The translations under genes and the position numbers were made by a program. Below the pieces are notes generated by a model, which did not search any database, was not told the DNA's origin, and saw nothing but the letters and a program-made list of their open reading frames with translations. Below are positions 52,270-61,394 of a stretch of 64,000 bases of DNA, piece by piece (the first letter of the stretch is position 1; every line of letters starts with the position of its first letter). The stretch is from Symbiodinium natans (Eukaryota; Sar; Dinophyceae; Suessiales; Symbiodiniaceae), in assembly GCA_905221605.1 (NCBI GenBank), contig CAJNDS010001458.1:498001-562000 (forward strand). Direction: 5' to 3'.

Positions 52270-52327
52270 CCCTAATATGGTTAGAAGTACAGGTCTAAGT
52301 ACAGTTATAACTGGTTAATTTCAAGTA
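52269..52327. mobile_element. Right half of a family A element joined to the transporter copy
   Basis: GCCCTAATATGGTTAGAAGT...GTTATAACTGGTTAAT matches the right half of family A; the terminal part is shortened. Read on minus it ends ACCATATTAG directly at the first recognisable transporter codon. Confidence 0.75.
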
Positions 52328-52435
52328 GGGGCCTGAATAATTAGAACAGGGTCTTGGGGGTTATTCTAGTATAATTACAAAGGGACCATAAGAGAACACT
52401 ATTACTGTAGTAACCCCCCCAATACTCCCTCTGAG
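52325..52435. mobile_element. MITE-like element family F
   Basis: TAGGGGCCTGAATAATTAGAACAGG ... ACTATTACTGTAGTAACCCCCCC. It abuts the family A fragment. Confidence 0.5.
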
Positions 52436-52500
52436 TTCGTAGTACGCAGGTCAGATCCGTAAACGTGCAGGAAATTGAGGTCCAGGGCACAAGCAGACCC

Positions 52501-52567
52501 TCATCTCCAAAGTTTCAACCCTGACCCTCGGCAGCGCAAGCCCTCGTCGTTGAGCACCATACCATAC
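52501..52567 (-). CDS. Exon-like island abutting a family B element
   Basis: Minus strand: TTGTCTAG at the end of the family B copy, then YGMVLNDEGLRCRGSGLKLW R and TGA (or an earlier GTTGAA border). Same strand as, and upstream of, the transporter copy; I see no similarity to NRT2 N-termini. Confidence 0.35.
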
Positions 52568-52663
52568 CTAGACAAGAGTCACCCAGGGACAGAAAGGGTG
52601 CCTTATTCTTGGTTGAAAGGGCTGAGAAGGCAACCTAAACCCACAACCTTGTCAGGGTCCTAG
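52568..52663. mobile_element. MITE-like element family B
   Basis: CTAGACAAGAGTCACCCAGG to TTGTCAGGGTCCTAG. Confidence 0.65.
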
Positions 52664-52683
52664 ATACCCTACTCTTTCTTCAT

Positions 52684-52783
52684 TTGGGGGGTTTCCGAAA
52701 CAGGACCCCCAATCTGCATCCCCAAATAGTGGATCTCCTTATCATAACAAAGACCCCAATAAGGTACAGTACCCCTACTAACA
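52684..52783. mobile_element. MITE-like element family J
   Basis: GGGGGGTTTCCGAAACAGGACC ... CCTTATCATAACAAAGACCCC ... GGTACAGTACCCC. Confidence 0.5.
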
Positions 52784-52924
52784 CCCTAAACCCTGAACCC
52801 TGAACCCTAAACCCTAAACCCTTCCACAATTTGTTGCCCATCTCAAAGACCCAAACCAGGAACAGCGGCCTCTTCGCAGCAGCCTTGGACTTGGCCTCCC
52901 AGCCACCCCCCAGGGGTCAGCTGC

Positions 52925-53040
52925 CCACGCTCTAAACACCCTAAACACCCTAAAAACCCTAAACACCCTAAAAACCCCAAAAACCCCAAAAACCCTAAAA
53001 ACCCTAAAAACCCTAAAAACCCTAAAAACCCTAAACTCCT
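52925..53040. repeat. Array of CCCTAAAA/CCCTAAAAA variants
   Basis: ACACCCTAAA and AAACCCTAAA units of 9-10 bp, expanded relative to the 7-bp motif. No supported gene in 53040-53320. Confidence 0.9.
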
Positions 53041-53324
53041 GAACCCGAAACCCTCAGCCCTTTTTTCGGGTCTCCGACATACAGGCCTGGGTTTTTGAGT
53101 TTAGGGTTGAAAGCCTTAGGCTCAGCAAAGGCCACCACTCAAGCTGGTGTATCGAAACCAGGTCAAAACATGACCGGAGCTTAGGGTTTAGGGCCTACAG
53201 GCACAAAAGAAACCGACAATTCGGGCCACGAATCCCGACCTGAAATTTGGCCACAAAGCTGGCCGCACAAGTGACTGGATTCCTAACTCTGGCTCGTTTG
53301 GGGTTAGGAGCCTTTAGGTAGGGT

Positions 53325-53442
53325 TTATATACCCAAGAGTAAGCAGCCTAGGAAAAAAAAGGGTGCCTGTTCTTGCTTTAACGGGGCTTCTAAGGGAACC
53401 TAAACCCCAGAAAAAGGGAATAAGGCCTACACCGGGTCCTAG
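53325..53442. mobile_element. MITE-like element family B
   Basis: TATACCCAAGAGTAAGCAGCC to GCCTACACCGGGTCCTAG; left terminal CTAG eroded. Confidence 0.65.
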
Positions 53443-53571
53443 CAGCCCTACCCAAACAGCCCACACAGCCACAGCCGACCAGTGTATACTTTGTGCACCG
53501 GACTGCTGCATCTTCTGCTGGCAAACACCAGCAGCTATGCCACTATGCATCTCGTCCAGTTCAATCAGGGA

Positions 53572-53572
53572 T

Positions 53573-53613
<41 letters not shown>
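53572..53613. repeat. Poly-C tract (~40 nt)
   Basis: Nearly uninterrupted C run. Poly-Pro and poly-Gly ORFs that cross it are artefacts of low complexity. Confidence 0.98.
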
Positions 53614-53615
53614 AC

Positions 53616-53690
53616 CCCCAACGCTTGCAAAGCAGGTTCTCCACGTTGCCGGAAAGTCTGCGAGCCAGGACCAAGGTCAAGTCCAGAGAG
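53616..53690 (-). CDS. Exon-like island, Leu-rich peptide
   Basis: Minus strand: SLDLTLVLARRLSGNVENLL CKRWG then GTGGGG at the poly-C tract. Very high third-position GC. The 5' border is not clear. Amphipathic helix character. Confidence 0.45.
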
Positions 53691-53929
53691 GGGGGTTCAC
53701 AGGGGGTGGGTATGCAGGGAACCTTAGGGAAGCCTGGGGAACCTAAGAGAGCAGTAGGAAGTGTTGGGGAACCTTGGGTTACACATTTCCCTTGAACCCC
53801 CTCGCTTAACAACGCCAAAGCAAAGGCACGGAGCAAATCATAACCTGGCTCTTCACTGCAGTGTGGAGGACTGGAAATTCCCTAAACCCGAAACTCTAAA
53901 CCCAACATGCTAAACTCTTAGGGTAGTTA

Positions 53930-54052
53930 CATGCCTTAGTATGGGCAGTGAACAGGGGACCCCATGTATACCCCCTTGATACCCTGTATAACCCAAGGAC
54001 CCGTACGTCAGGACCCTTTAGAGGAGGTATAAGGGACCAAAATAAGGGCCCA
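53930..54052. mobile_element. Inverted-repeat element family H
   Basis: ATGCCTTAGTATGGGCAGTG...GGGGACCCC at the left; GGTATAAGGGACCAAAATAAGGGCCCAT at the right. Confidence 0.45.
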
Positions 54053-54496
54053 TCTGATTACAGATAGACTGACATGCCGCGCAGGGTGGTTTAGGGTTTT
54101 AGGGGAAAGCTAGAGAACAAGGTGACAGAGGACCCTAAACCATGGCCCCCAAACCCCGCAACCCACAAGACCCTACTGGAGCTTGGAATCTTACTCAGCT
54201 AACCCAGGGCCCTTGTAAGTTTAGATGAAGTAACCCTCAACCTGCCAAAGAACATACAGCTCCACCCTTCGAGGGTTTCTAGGGTTCGGGGCTTTAGGGC
54301 TTTAGGGTTTAGGGCTTAGGGCTTTGGGGTTTTGGGGCTTCAGGGCTTTAGTTTAGGGATTTAGGATTTGGCTTTAGTAGGGTGTAGGGTTTATGGTTTT
54401 TTAGGGGCCAGGGCTTGGAGGGCTGCGCCTTGCCCTTCGTACCGCTCCCCTTTGTCTTGCCTGGCCCACGTGACGTCTGGGGGAAAACTAACTTTG

Positions 54497-54497
54497 T

Positions 54498-54531
<34 letters not shown>

Positions 54532-54600
54532 TGGGCTCGCGGGTTTTGGCCTTGTTTTTATTTTTATTTTTTTGAGGGGGGGGGGGGGGAGGGGAGGGGG
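54497..54600. repeat. Poly-G tracts
   Basis: G run 54497-54530 and a second G-rich run near 54575-54600, with T-rich sequence between. The poly-Gly/poly-Pro ORFs here are not supported. Confidence 0.95.
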
Positions 54601-54668
54601 ACTTTGGCTTTTTGGACTTAGGGCTACAACCCTGAACTCTGACACCGTGTGTAGTGATTAGGGTTTAG

Positions 54669-55032
54669 GCGCCAAGCTCTGGGACCTGAACCAAGAATGA
54701 GACCCGTAAACCGTTTAAAGCCTGATGTGAATTTCCACCTCGCCCGAAATCTGAAGGGCCTAAACCCCATAATTTGCAGTGGGCTCTGGCTCAAAAAGTG
54801 GCCTTTGCAACCAGTCCTGTTTGGACCTATCAAGTAAGTCCCCGTGTGTGTGTGTGTGTGTGTGTGTGTGTAGGGTTGCCGAAACTCGGCCTTACGCTTG
54901 CGGGTTTAGGGTACTTTTTTGGGGTGCCTAAACCCGAAACCCTAAACCCTAAGCACTGAAATGCTTAGAGAGCTGGCCACATGCAGAGCCATTTCAAGAT
55001 GCAGTCTCCAAATGGACAGACCAAACTCCTAA
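54669..55032 (+). CDS. Candidate three-exon gene end, unknown protein
   Basis: Exon a 54669-54833 (after GTTTAG; RQALGPEPRMRPVNRLKPDV ... FHLARNLKGLNPIICSGLWL ... LFGPI, ends |GTAAGT). Exon b 54874-54903 (after TGTAG; VAETRPYAC, ends |GTTTAG). Exon c 54954-55032 (after CCCTAAG; TEMLRELATCRAISRCSLQM DRPNS then TAA). Both joins are in phase (AA+G = Lys; GG+C = Gly). The first intron is only 40 nt, a consensus GTAAGT followed by a TG microsatellite and TAG. The second is 50 nt, beginning GTTTAGGG and ending CCCTAAACCCTAAG, so its ends can pair. An upstream exon is expected. Family not recognised. Confidence 0.6.
54843..54871. repeat. TG microsatellite
   Basis: (TG)13-14; makes up most of the proposed 40-nt intron. 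Confidence 0.98.
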
Positions 55033-55039
55033 ACCGTAA

Positions 55040-55570
55040 GCCCGCAACAGTTTAGGGCATAGGGTTCAGTTCAAACCCGCCAAGACCTCTAAATTCCAAA
55101 ACCATAAGCCTCTAGACTCAGTGCCCAGAAGCTGCCTTCCCTCTGGCTTTTCCGGGAGCTAAATCCTAATCCCCAAACCCTAAGCCCTAAACCCTAAGTC
55201 CTAAACCCCAAACCTTTCAAACTCAGTGCTCAGGGCCTGCCTCTGCCTTTGCCGGAGGACACCTGGCGACAGAGCTCAGGCGGGACTGGGGCTTTTTGGG
55301 GTCTTTGCCCGACACCCTGAACCCTAAACCCTAAGGGTTTAGGGCTTAGGGTTTGTGAAAGGTCCTAAACAACTTCGCCATGCAGCCTTGGTATGGGCGC
55401 TCTCTTCCGAAGTCCGCGTCCCAGCAACAAGCACTGCTCAGACGACACGACCCTAAACCCTAAACCCTAAACCCTGATTCCTGAACCCTAAACCCGAAAC
55501 CCCAAACCCTCAAAACCCCAAACTCACCTTTCCCCCCCCCCGCTCCCCCAAGCCGGAATCAGGGAGTCAT
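55040..55570. other. Degenerate telomere tracts, no firm gene
   Basis: CCCTAAG/CCCCAAA units at 55165-55215, CCCTAAA 55320-55335 and 55450-55515. No supported frame. Confidence 0.5.
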
Positions 55571-55572
55571 TG

Positions 55573-55673
55573 CCTAGACCCAGGAGTACCCTTTTTGGTT
55601 TTAAGGGGGCTATAAGCCCCCAGCCCCAACCCTAAACCCTAAACCCTAAATTAGGGCCTACTCCGGGTCCTAG
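55573..55673. mobile_element. Family B element with internal CCCTAAA units
   Basis: CTAGACCCAGGAGTACCCTT ... GGGGGCTATAAGCCCC, then three CCCTAAA units (55629-55651), then AGGGCCTACTCCGGGTCCTAG. Intact copies have AAAAGGGAATA at the corresponding place. Confidence 0.7.
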
Positions 55674-55739
55674 TTGCTAGTGTCAGGGCATTTCGTGGTC
55701 AGCCCCAAAACCCCAATCCCGCAGCTCTGCCCTTGAAAT

Positions 55740-55850
55740 TGTTTAGGGTTTAGGGTTTAGGGTTTAGGCTTTAGGGTTTAGGGTTTGGGGTTTAGGGTTT
55801 AGGATGTAGGTTTAGGGTTTCGGGTGTAGGTTTAAGGGATTGGGTTGTAG
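55740..55850. repeat. Telomere-type array, TTTAGGG degenerate
   Basis: About 14 mixed units (TTTAGGC, TTTGGGG, TTTCGGG). 55850-56100 has no supported gene. Confidence 0.85.
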
Positions 55851-56109
55851 GTCTTGGGAAACCGCTCAAATCCACCCCTTCATATCTCAGTCTTTTTGAC
55901 AAAAAGTCCTACGTTAGGGAGGCGTTTAGTAAAAGAAACTTTGTAGAAACCCTGAACCGCAAAAGTCTTAACTCAGTGCCTCCGTGGTTTCTTTCCCTTA
56001 CTGTACAAAGCAGGGTGTAAGTATCCTGGAAGGGGGCATTCTACTCAATAAACCCTACTTATACTTAGCAACGCTTGCCTAGTCCCCCCGATCCTCCAAG
56101 TAGACTCCA

Positions 56110-56225
56110 AGCCCTAAACCCAAAACCCTAAACCCTACACCCTAAACCGGCCGCCCTAAACCCTAAACCCTAAACCCTAAACCTTAAACCCTAAACCCTA
56201 AACCCTAAACCCTAAACCCTAGACC
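56110..56225. repeat. Telomere-type array, CCCTAAA orientation
   Basis: About 13 units, mostly perfect in 56154-56220. Confidence 0.95.
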
Positions 56226-56444
56226 CTGTGTCAAGGATCATAACTTCAGCTTCATAGTAGGGCTGCCTAGCGATGTAGTAGATCGTAAACCACAGGCCTT
56301 GTCCTACAACCCCAAGCTGCCTTCGGGTGGCTCTCTAAGGGCCCCTTTTCACAAACTACCGAAGTTGAGGGTTTAGGGGTTTAGGGGTTTAGGGGTTTAG
56401 GGTTTAGGGTTTAGGGTTTGGGGTTTGGGAGCCGGGAAAGGAAC

Positions 56445-56504
56445 GGCCTTCGACGCCTTCGGCGGGGCTTGAGTGGCTAAGGACGACAGGGGCATGTCCT
56501 CAGA
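56445..56504 (-). CDS. Exon-like island, Ala/Pro/Lys-rich peptide
   Basis: Minus strand: CTTGAAG border, 20 codons (SEDMPLSSLATQAPPKASKA), then GTTCCT. A family D element lies just upstream (56517-56627) and a TTTAGGG array (56363-56430) just beyond. Confidence 0.45.
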
Positions 56505-56516
56505 CTTCAAGCTTCA

Positions 56517-56627
56517 CCCAGAGAGCCCAATATTTCATAGTTAAGGAATATACCGTAGATTGTAAAGGGATCCTTAGTATGATTTAAGGAATGTTCCTTA
56601 ATTAAGGGGTATCAAGCGCTCTTTGGG
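56517..56627. mobile_element. Intact MITE-like element family D
   Basis: CCCAGAGAGCCCAATATTTC ... TTAAGGAATATACC ... GGGATCCTTAGTATGATTTAAGG ... TTAATTAAGG ... GCTCTTTGGG. This is the reference for the interrupted copies at 27441, 40051 and 61095. Confidence 0.75.
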
Positions 56628-56699
56628 CAAACGCTTGGGATAAGGGCATGGCTCAGGACACTTCTTGAGTGCTACCAGGACTGCCCTGACGTAACACCC

Positions 56700-57075
56700 C
56701 CACTGTGTGTGTGGTCACACATAATACATAAAAAAATACAAATATAAATATAAATAGAAAGACAAATAGAAAATATTTTGATATGATTATAAATATAAAT
56801 ATGACCATTAATATGAATATGAATCTTCGTATTAATAAATAAATATATATATATATATGGGTGGCTGTCAAAAGTATGATCCCTTTTGGGGTACCCTGAA
56901 TATGAGGTGCCGTGTCATAATAGGGATCCAAAAAAGGGACCATAATTTTGACAACCACCCACATATATATATATATATATATGTATGCAAATGTACATTC
57001 CATATGCTATTGGTATGTATATATATATATTTATATTTATATTTATTCATACATATACATGTATACATGTATACA
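56700..57075. repeat. AT-rich simple sequence around an inverted-repeat element
   Basis: ATA/TAA-rich repeats at 56725-56858 and 56961-57075. Between them 56859-56960 is an element with near-perfect inverted ends GGGTGGCTGTCAAAAGTATG / ATAATTTTGACAACCACCC. ORFs here are low complexity. Confidence 0.8.
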
Positions 57076-57179
57076 CATTTTCTTATACGACATGTATACA
57101 CGAACATACCATGCAGGGACCCTTGTCAGGATCGCTCCTCAGGATACCTTTGGCCCCTGACTAACACTTGTAACTTCTA

Positions 57180-57526
57180 TTGCGGTTTAGGGTCTGCAGG
57201 GTTTAAGGTTTGTAGCGCTTAGGGTTTAGGGTTTCGGGTTTGAGGTGGGACACACACTACTCCGGACACGCTCAGATGAATGGGACCAGCGCCCGATACA
57301 GGTGCGAGTTAGCAACCCCATGTTGCTAGGATTAGGGCGGGCTGAGGAACTAGGATGTATAGGGTTTATCTGCGACCCTAAACCCTGGAGCTTGGTAGAG
57401 AGCAGGCCCTAAAGCGTAGGGTATTGCAACCAACAACACCCTCAGCCCTAAACCCTAAACCCCAAACCCCAAACCCTAAACCCCAAACCCTAAACCCTAA
57501 GCCCTAAGCCCGAAGCCCTAAGCCCT
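57180..57526. repeat. Scattered telomere-type tracts
   Basis: TTTAGGG units 57184-57235; CCCTAAA/CCCCAAA units 57445-57526. No supported gene between. Confidence 0.7.
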
Positions 57527-57611
57527 AAATCTGGATGAAGCAACTGGGCAGCCCGACATCATCAAAGGTTGCAGTCTTGAGATCGGCCAAGGGGGCATCG
57601 TCATCCACCAT
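57525..57611 (-). CDS. Candidate first exon or small ORF
   Basis: Minus strand: ATG in a CACCATGG context, MVDDDAPLADLKTATFDDVG then LPSCFIQI and a TAG inside the TTTAGGG tract. An internal CCA|GTTGCT is a possible donor. High third-position GC. No family recognised. Confidence 0.5.
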   Translation of the reverse strand: MVDDDAPLADLKTATFDDVGLPSCFIQI

Positions 57612-57738
57612 GGTGCCGCCTTAATCTAGCGTTGAAAGGGTTTAGGGTTTAGGGTTTAGGGTTTCGGGTTTAGGGACCCCACACCCTAAACCCCTAAACC
57701 GCCTAAGCCGTTAAGCCCTCAAACCCAACGTCTGAACA

Positions 57739-57801
57739 TTAAAGCGCGGTAAGGTTTAGGGCTCCGGTGGCATCGGCGTGCCCTTCGTAAAACTCAACCA
57801 T
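57739..57801 (-). CDS. Candidate first exon or small ORF
   Basis: Minus strand: ATG in a TACCATGG context, MVEFYEGHADATGALNLTAL then TAA. It starts right after CCCTAAGCTTACC, i.e. downstream of a CCCTAAA array on its own strand. It could be real or a short decoy ORF. Confidence 0.4.
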   Translation of the reverse strand: MVEFYEGHADATGALNLTAL

Positions 57802-57885
57802 GGTAAGCTTAGGGTTTAGGGTTTAGCGTTTAGGGTTTAGGGTTTAGGGTTTAGGGTTTAGGGTTTAGGGTTTAGGGTTGGCTGA
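57800..57885. repeat. Telomere-type array, TTTAGGG orientation
   Basis: About 11 units, almost perfect. Confidence 0.95.
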
Positions 57886-57919
57886 AGCGTACATTCAGGA
57901 ACACGAGGCGTGGGGATTA

Positions 57920-58021
57920 CTAGACCCAAGAGCAACCTAGGAAACAAAAAGGGTGCCCTTTTTGGTTTAGGAACCTAATTCAACCCGAAAAAAGGGAATA
58001 AGGGCCTACTTTGGGTCCTAC
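57920..58021. mobile_element. Family B element that coincides with a putative intron
   Basis: On minus it runs GTAGGACCCAAAGTAGGCCC ... CTTGGGTCTAG, i.e. GT to AG exactly across the element, and the GT directly follows the exon-like frame ending KIRTLL. The next frame on minus (SPRLVFLNVRFSQ) starts 3 nt after the AG, but the intervening TAA is in frame, so the exact join is unresolved. Confidence 0.6.
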
Positions 58022-58137
58022 AAGTAGGGTACGAATCTTTGCGATGTCTAGGTTGCCCTTGCCGCACTTTCTCTCGGGCTCTCGAGTGTCGAGCAGAGTG
58101 AAGACATCAACGCCAAGAGCAAAATCCCCTCCCCCTA
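58022..58137 (-). CDS. Exon-like island, unknown protein
   Basis: Minus strand: GAAAAG border, then GDFALGVDVFTLLDTREPER KCGKGNLDIAKIRTLL and GTAGGA. A well-formed globular-type sequence with high third-position GC in part. No family recognised. Confidence 0.6.
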
Positions 58138-58149
58138 CTTTTCAAACAC

Positions 58150-58252
58150 GCACACACACACACACACATACATACATACATACATACATACATACATACA
58201 TACATACATACATACATACATACATACATACACACAGACACACACACACACA
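58150..58252. repeat. CA/CATA microsatellite
   Basis: (CA)n flanking (CATA)~17. Confidence 0.98.
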
Positions 58253-58552
58253 CCACAAAACAAAGAATTCAAACTTCACGAGAAGGTGTTTTGTTCTTGC
58301 GCCGGGAAGTGGGTGTGTGTGTGGGGGTGTTGAGGGGATTCGAAAGCGAAACTTCACATGACGCCTATTTCAGTCGGAGCACTGGATCGAACTTGGAAAC
58401 CCCAATCGGTTAGGGGTTTAGAGCTTAGGGCTCGAAAACCACGGAGGTTCCAAGCAAAAAAACAACTTCGCGGCTTCAACACCCGAAAGCCTGGGTTCGG
58501 GATTTTGGGCTTGCTGCTGATGGTAAACCCTCAACCCTAAACCGCAAACCCT

Positions 58553-58720
58553 GCCAGCATGGGATACTATACCCTACAAGCCCTTACAAAAAGGCCCTTT
58601 ATGGGCTTGGCTAGGGGAATTATAACCCTACCAGCATGGGCGATTCTACCCTATTCTACCCTTCAAGCCCTTAAAAAAGGCCCTTTATAGGGTTGGTTAG
58701 GGCCGGTAGCCCATGCTGGT
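58553..58720. mobile_element. Inverted-repeat element with internal duplication
   Basis: CCAGCATGGG at the left and CCCATGCTGG at the right. Within it ACAAGCCCTTA.AAAAAGGCCCTTTAT occurs twice, making the element a tandem of two related halves. Confidence 0.7.
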
Positions 58721-59149
58721 AAACCGGATGTCCCAGGTCGCCGGCTCTGCGGACCGCAAGCGCAAAACGCGCGAGCAACAGATATGGCCCTTCGCTATGA
58801 TACGCCTTGCAGCAAGGATTTATAGAGTTTAGGGTTTAGGAGTAGTAGTCGTGAGCACGCGAGCAAAACACGTCTGAGTTCTCTAGGACCTAGAAGTTTG
58901 GGTGCGGGGGGGGGGGTGGTTTGGCGTTTGAGGCCCCCGGTCAGATTCTAACTCGGGGAGGGTTTGGGGTTTAGGGTTTAGGGTTCAAGGTTTTGGGCGG
59001 CTTCCCAACCCCTGACCTCAACCCTAAACCCGAAAAAGCGTCCGCTGCAAGCCGAAACCGCCGCGCGCGAACGCACACAGTACCTCGCAGCATCCATGGT
59101 TCGGAGTCATGACATGACATGCGTTCGAGCATTTGGGGCTTAAGCTTCC

Positions 59150-59216
59150 CCTAAACCCTAAACCCTAAACCCTAAACCCTAAACCCTAAACCCTAAACCC
59201 TAAACCCTAAACCCTA
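59150..59216. repeat. Telomere-type array, CCCTAAA orientation
   Basis: About 9 perfect units. The region 58730-59150 has no supported gene. Confidence 0.95.
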
Positions 59217-59349
59217 TAGACCCTAAACCGAAACCCCCTAAACCCTAACATCAAGGAGTCCGGGGTGGCAAGCTTCGGAAGGCTGGGGACCCGAGGGTGC
59301 CCGATATTCCTTGAGGAAAAGACCTTACATCATAAGGAGGATGCCTATC

Positions 59350-59408
59350 TAAGGGTTTAGGGTTTAGGGTTTAGGGTTTAGGGTTTAGGGTTTAGGGTTT
59401 AGGGTTTA
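59350..59408. repeat. Telomere-type array, TTTAGGG x8
   Basis: Perfect units; further degenerate units at 59532-59575. Confidence 0.95.
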
Positions 59409-59601
59409 GGACCCCCATAAGCATCTAAGAGTTCAGGGCTTAGGATTAGGTACTTCCCATGTACTTTATGGTAGTGGGAGCTGGGGCTCTTCGGGTGAAG
59501 GCTTGGGGTCAAGCAGTCCGGGGTGGATGCTAGTTTAGGGTTTAGGGCTTAGGGTTGAGGGTTTAGGGTTGAGGGCCCGGGAGGTGACCCTCAGCCCTTA
59601 A

Positions 59602-59889
59602 CTGCAACGAGCACACACAGCGGCCTGCATTCACGCGCGTCGCTTCACGTTTAGTCTCTTGCCTGAGGCTCCGCATGTTGCAGAGGCCTCGAGACGTATC
59701 AGGTACAATGTTTTTGCTGCAGGAAAGCTGTTGTGGCGGGAGTGGGCGGAAGGGATGACCTTCTTCTTGCAACCCTCAACCCTATACCCCGGAACCGTCA
59801 ACGTCAGGCTGCTCCGGAGGCCCTCGAAATGCTCCTGCAAGGAGGCTGTAGGGAAGGGTTCGACTCTCGACAGTCTAGAAGGGCCCTAA
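59602..59889 (+). CDS. Long exon-like ORF, unknown protein
   Basis: Plus strand open frame of about 95 codons containing PEAPHVAEASRRIRYNVFAA, GKLLWREWAEGMTFFLQPST and TVNVRLLRRPSKCSCKEA, ending SLEGP with a TAA inside the following CCCTAAA unit. Codon bias is moderate and a minus ORF overlaps, so strand is likely but not certain. Confidence 0.4.
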   Translation: MQRAHTAACIHARRFTFSLLPEAPHVAEASRRIRYNVFAAGKLLWREWAEGMTFFLQPSTLYPGTVNVRLLRRPSKCSCKEAVGKGSTLDSLEGP

Positions 59890-60025
59890 ACCCTAAACCC
59901 CCAAGTTACGCCCCCTGAAGCCCTACACCCCAAAAACCACAAAAAAACTCCTTCGGTGGACCACAGAAGTAGAAGCTCCAGCTGGTTGCTGCAGACTATG
60001 GGATGACGGTCGCGTACCGTAACAT

Positions 60026-60150
60026 GTAGGGGACAGGATTAGGGGGACCCTTGGGGATATAGACCCTCTGAGTAAGGTCCCTGTTCAAGAAAGCCAGAAG
60101 AGGGTTAAGAAGGGGTTCCCTGTTAAGGGTCCCCCTTATCCTACCGAGGA
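60026..60150. mobile_element. Inverted-repeat element family G
   Basis: GTAGGGGACAGGATTAGGGGG ... AAGGGTCCCCCTTATCCTAC, with the conserved AAGCCAGAAGAGGGTTAAGA. Confidence 0.75.
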
Positions 60151-60159
60151 ACATGCTGG

Positions 60160-60845
60160 CGCACTCCTCAGGTCAAGGCCTTGCCGAACCTTACGGTATG
60201 AGGAACTTGGGGCACTAGGGTACCAGGGTATTTTTCGGGGTTCTAGGGTTATTAGGGTATTTTGGTTATTATAGGGTATTGGGTTTAGGGGTTTGGGCTC
60301 ATAGGATGTAGGGGTTTAGGGGTGTAGAGTTTAGCTCTTAGTGCATCTAGATAGGAGACGTAGGTAGATGACCTCCACGCTTTGGACCTAACTTTCTGGC
60401 TCAAGGCAGCTTATCTTGTAGACCGCCGCACAGCATGAACAGCACTTCCTGAAAACACAAATGTCGACACGAGGTGGATGGATGTCGGGAGCTCTTTGTA
60501 GCCCCGAGCCGCGTAAACAAAAGCGAACATGCCGTATTTTTGTGGCTATAGATTGGGTACATATCTACCCAAGAGCTCAATATACCCCTAAATAAGGTCT
60601 TTAACCCCAAGTGACATGGGCGTTACCCTAACTCTGACCCTAGGTTCCTCAACACAAGTAGCAGCGGAAGGAAATGAAAGCCCTGTCTGAAAGCCCTGTA
60701 ATTTTTGGTCTAGCAAGGTACCCCGCCCGCCTGTACCCCTACCTCCCTCTACCTGCCCCCTACCTCTACCTCCCCCTGCCTCCCTACCTCCCCCCTACCT
60801 CCCCCTCCCCCACAGCCCCACCTGCCCCACCTTATCCTTATGTTC
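60160..60845. other. Unassigned sequence and CCTACCTCCCC repeat
   Basis: 60730-60835 is a C/T/A-rich short tandem (CCTACCTCCCC-like); the poly-Pro/Tyr ORF through it is not supported. Nothing else recognised. Confidence 0.6.
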
Positions 60846-60848
60846 CCC

Positions 60849-60970
60849 ACATAGCCAAATACCCTCACATCAGGAACACACCTTAATTTATACAGGGATC
60901 CTTTGTATGGATCCTTTGTATGATATAAGGAGTCTACTCCGCAATTCAGGGGGATATTGGGCTCTCTTTA
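60849..60970. mobile_element. MITE-like element family D
   Basis: Contains a 13-bp duplication (GGATCCTTTGTAT twice); ends AGCCAAATACCC and GGGATATTGGGCTCTC. Confidence 0.55.
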
Positions 60971-61094
60971 AGTACCTTACCCCTAGCTACCCGAATCCCA
61001 GGATCCACCAAAAGAGGCTCTGGGCAGGACGGACGTGGGGCTAGGGAGCGGCCTGGCATCTGGAGAGTGTGCAGAGATTCAGCCAGGTACAACC

Positions 61095-61246
61095 CCCAGA
61101 GAGCCCAAGACCCCCCTAAACCCTAAACCCTACACCCTAAACCCTAAACCCTAAACCCATGTAGTAAGGAATATACCTGACATCATACTAAGGATCCCAA
61201 AACAACTTAAGGTATCTTCCCTAGTTCAGGGGTGGTTGGGCTCACT
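61095..61246. mobile_element. Family D element split by a CCCTAAA array
   Basis: CCCAGAGAGCCCAAGACCCC joined to CCCTAAA units (61114-61155), then GTAGTAAGGAATATACC ... GGTTGGGCTC. In the intact copy the two parts are about 10 bp apart. Confidence 0.75.
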
Positions 61247-61278
61247 GGATCCCTGGAGGGCTTTGAAGACGTTTAGAG

Positions 61279-61394
61279 ACTAGGCTGCCCAGCAACCAAG
61301 GCTTAAGAAGGGTGCCCCTTTTTTTGCTTAGAGGGGTTTATAAAGGAACCTGAACCCCCCCAAAAGGGAATAAGGGTACTACGGGGCATCCTAG
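61279..61394. mobile_element. MITE-like element family B, subtype 2
   Basis: ACTAGGCTGCCCAGCAACC to GGGTACTACGGGGCATCCTAG. Confidence 0.75.

Noticed and set aside
58011-58361. 116-codon plus ORF with Thr/His repeats
   Set aside because: It runs through the CATA microsatellite and is antisense to the better minus frame at 58022-58137.
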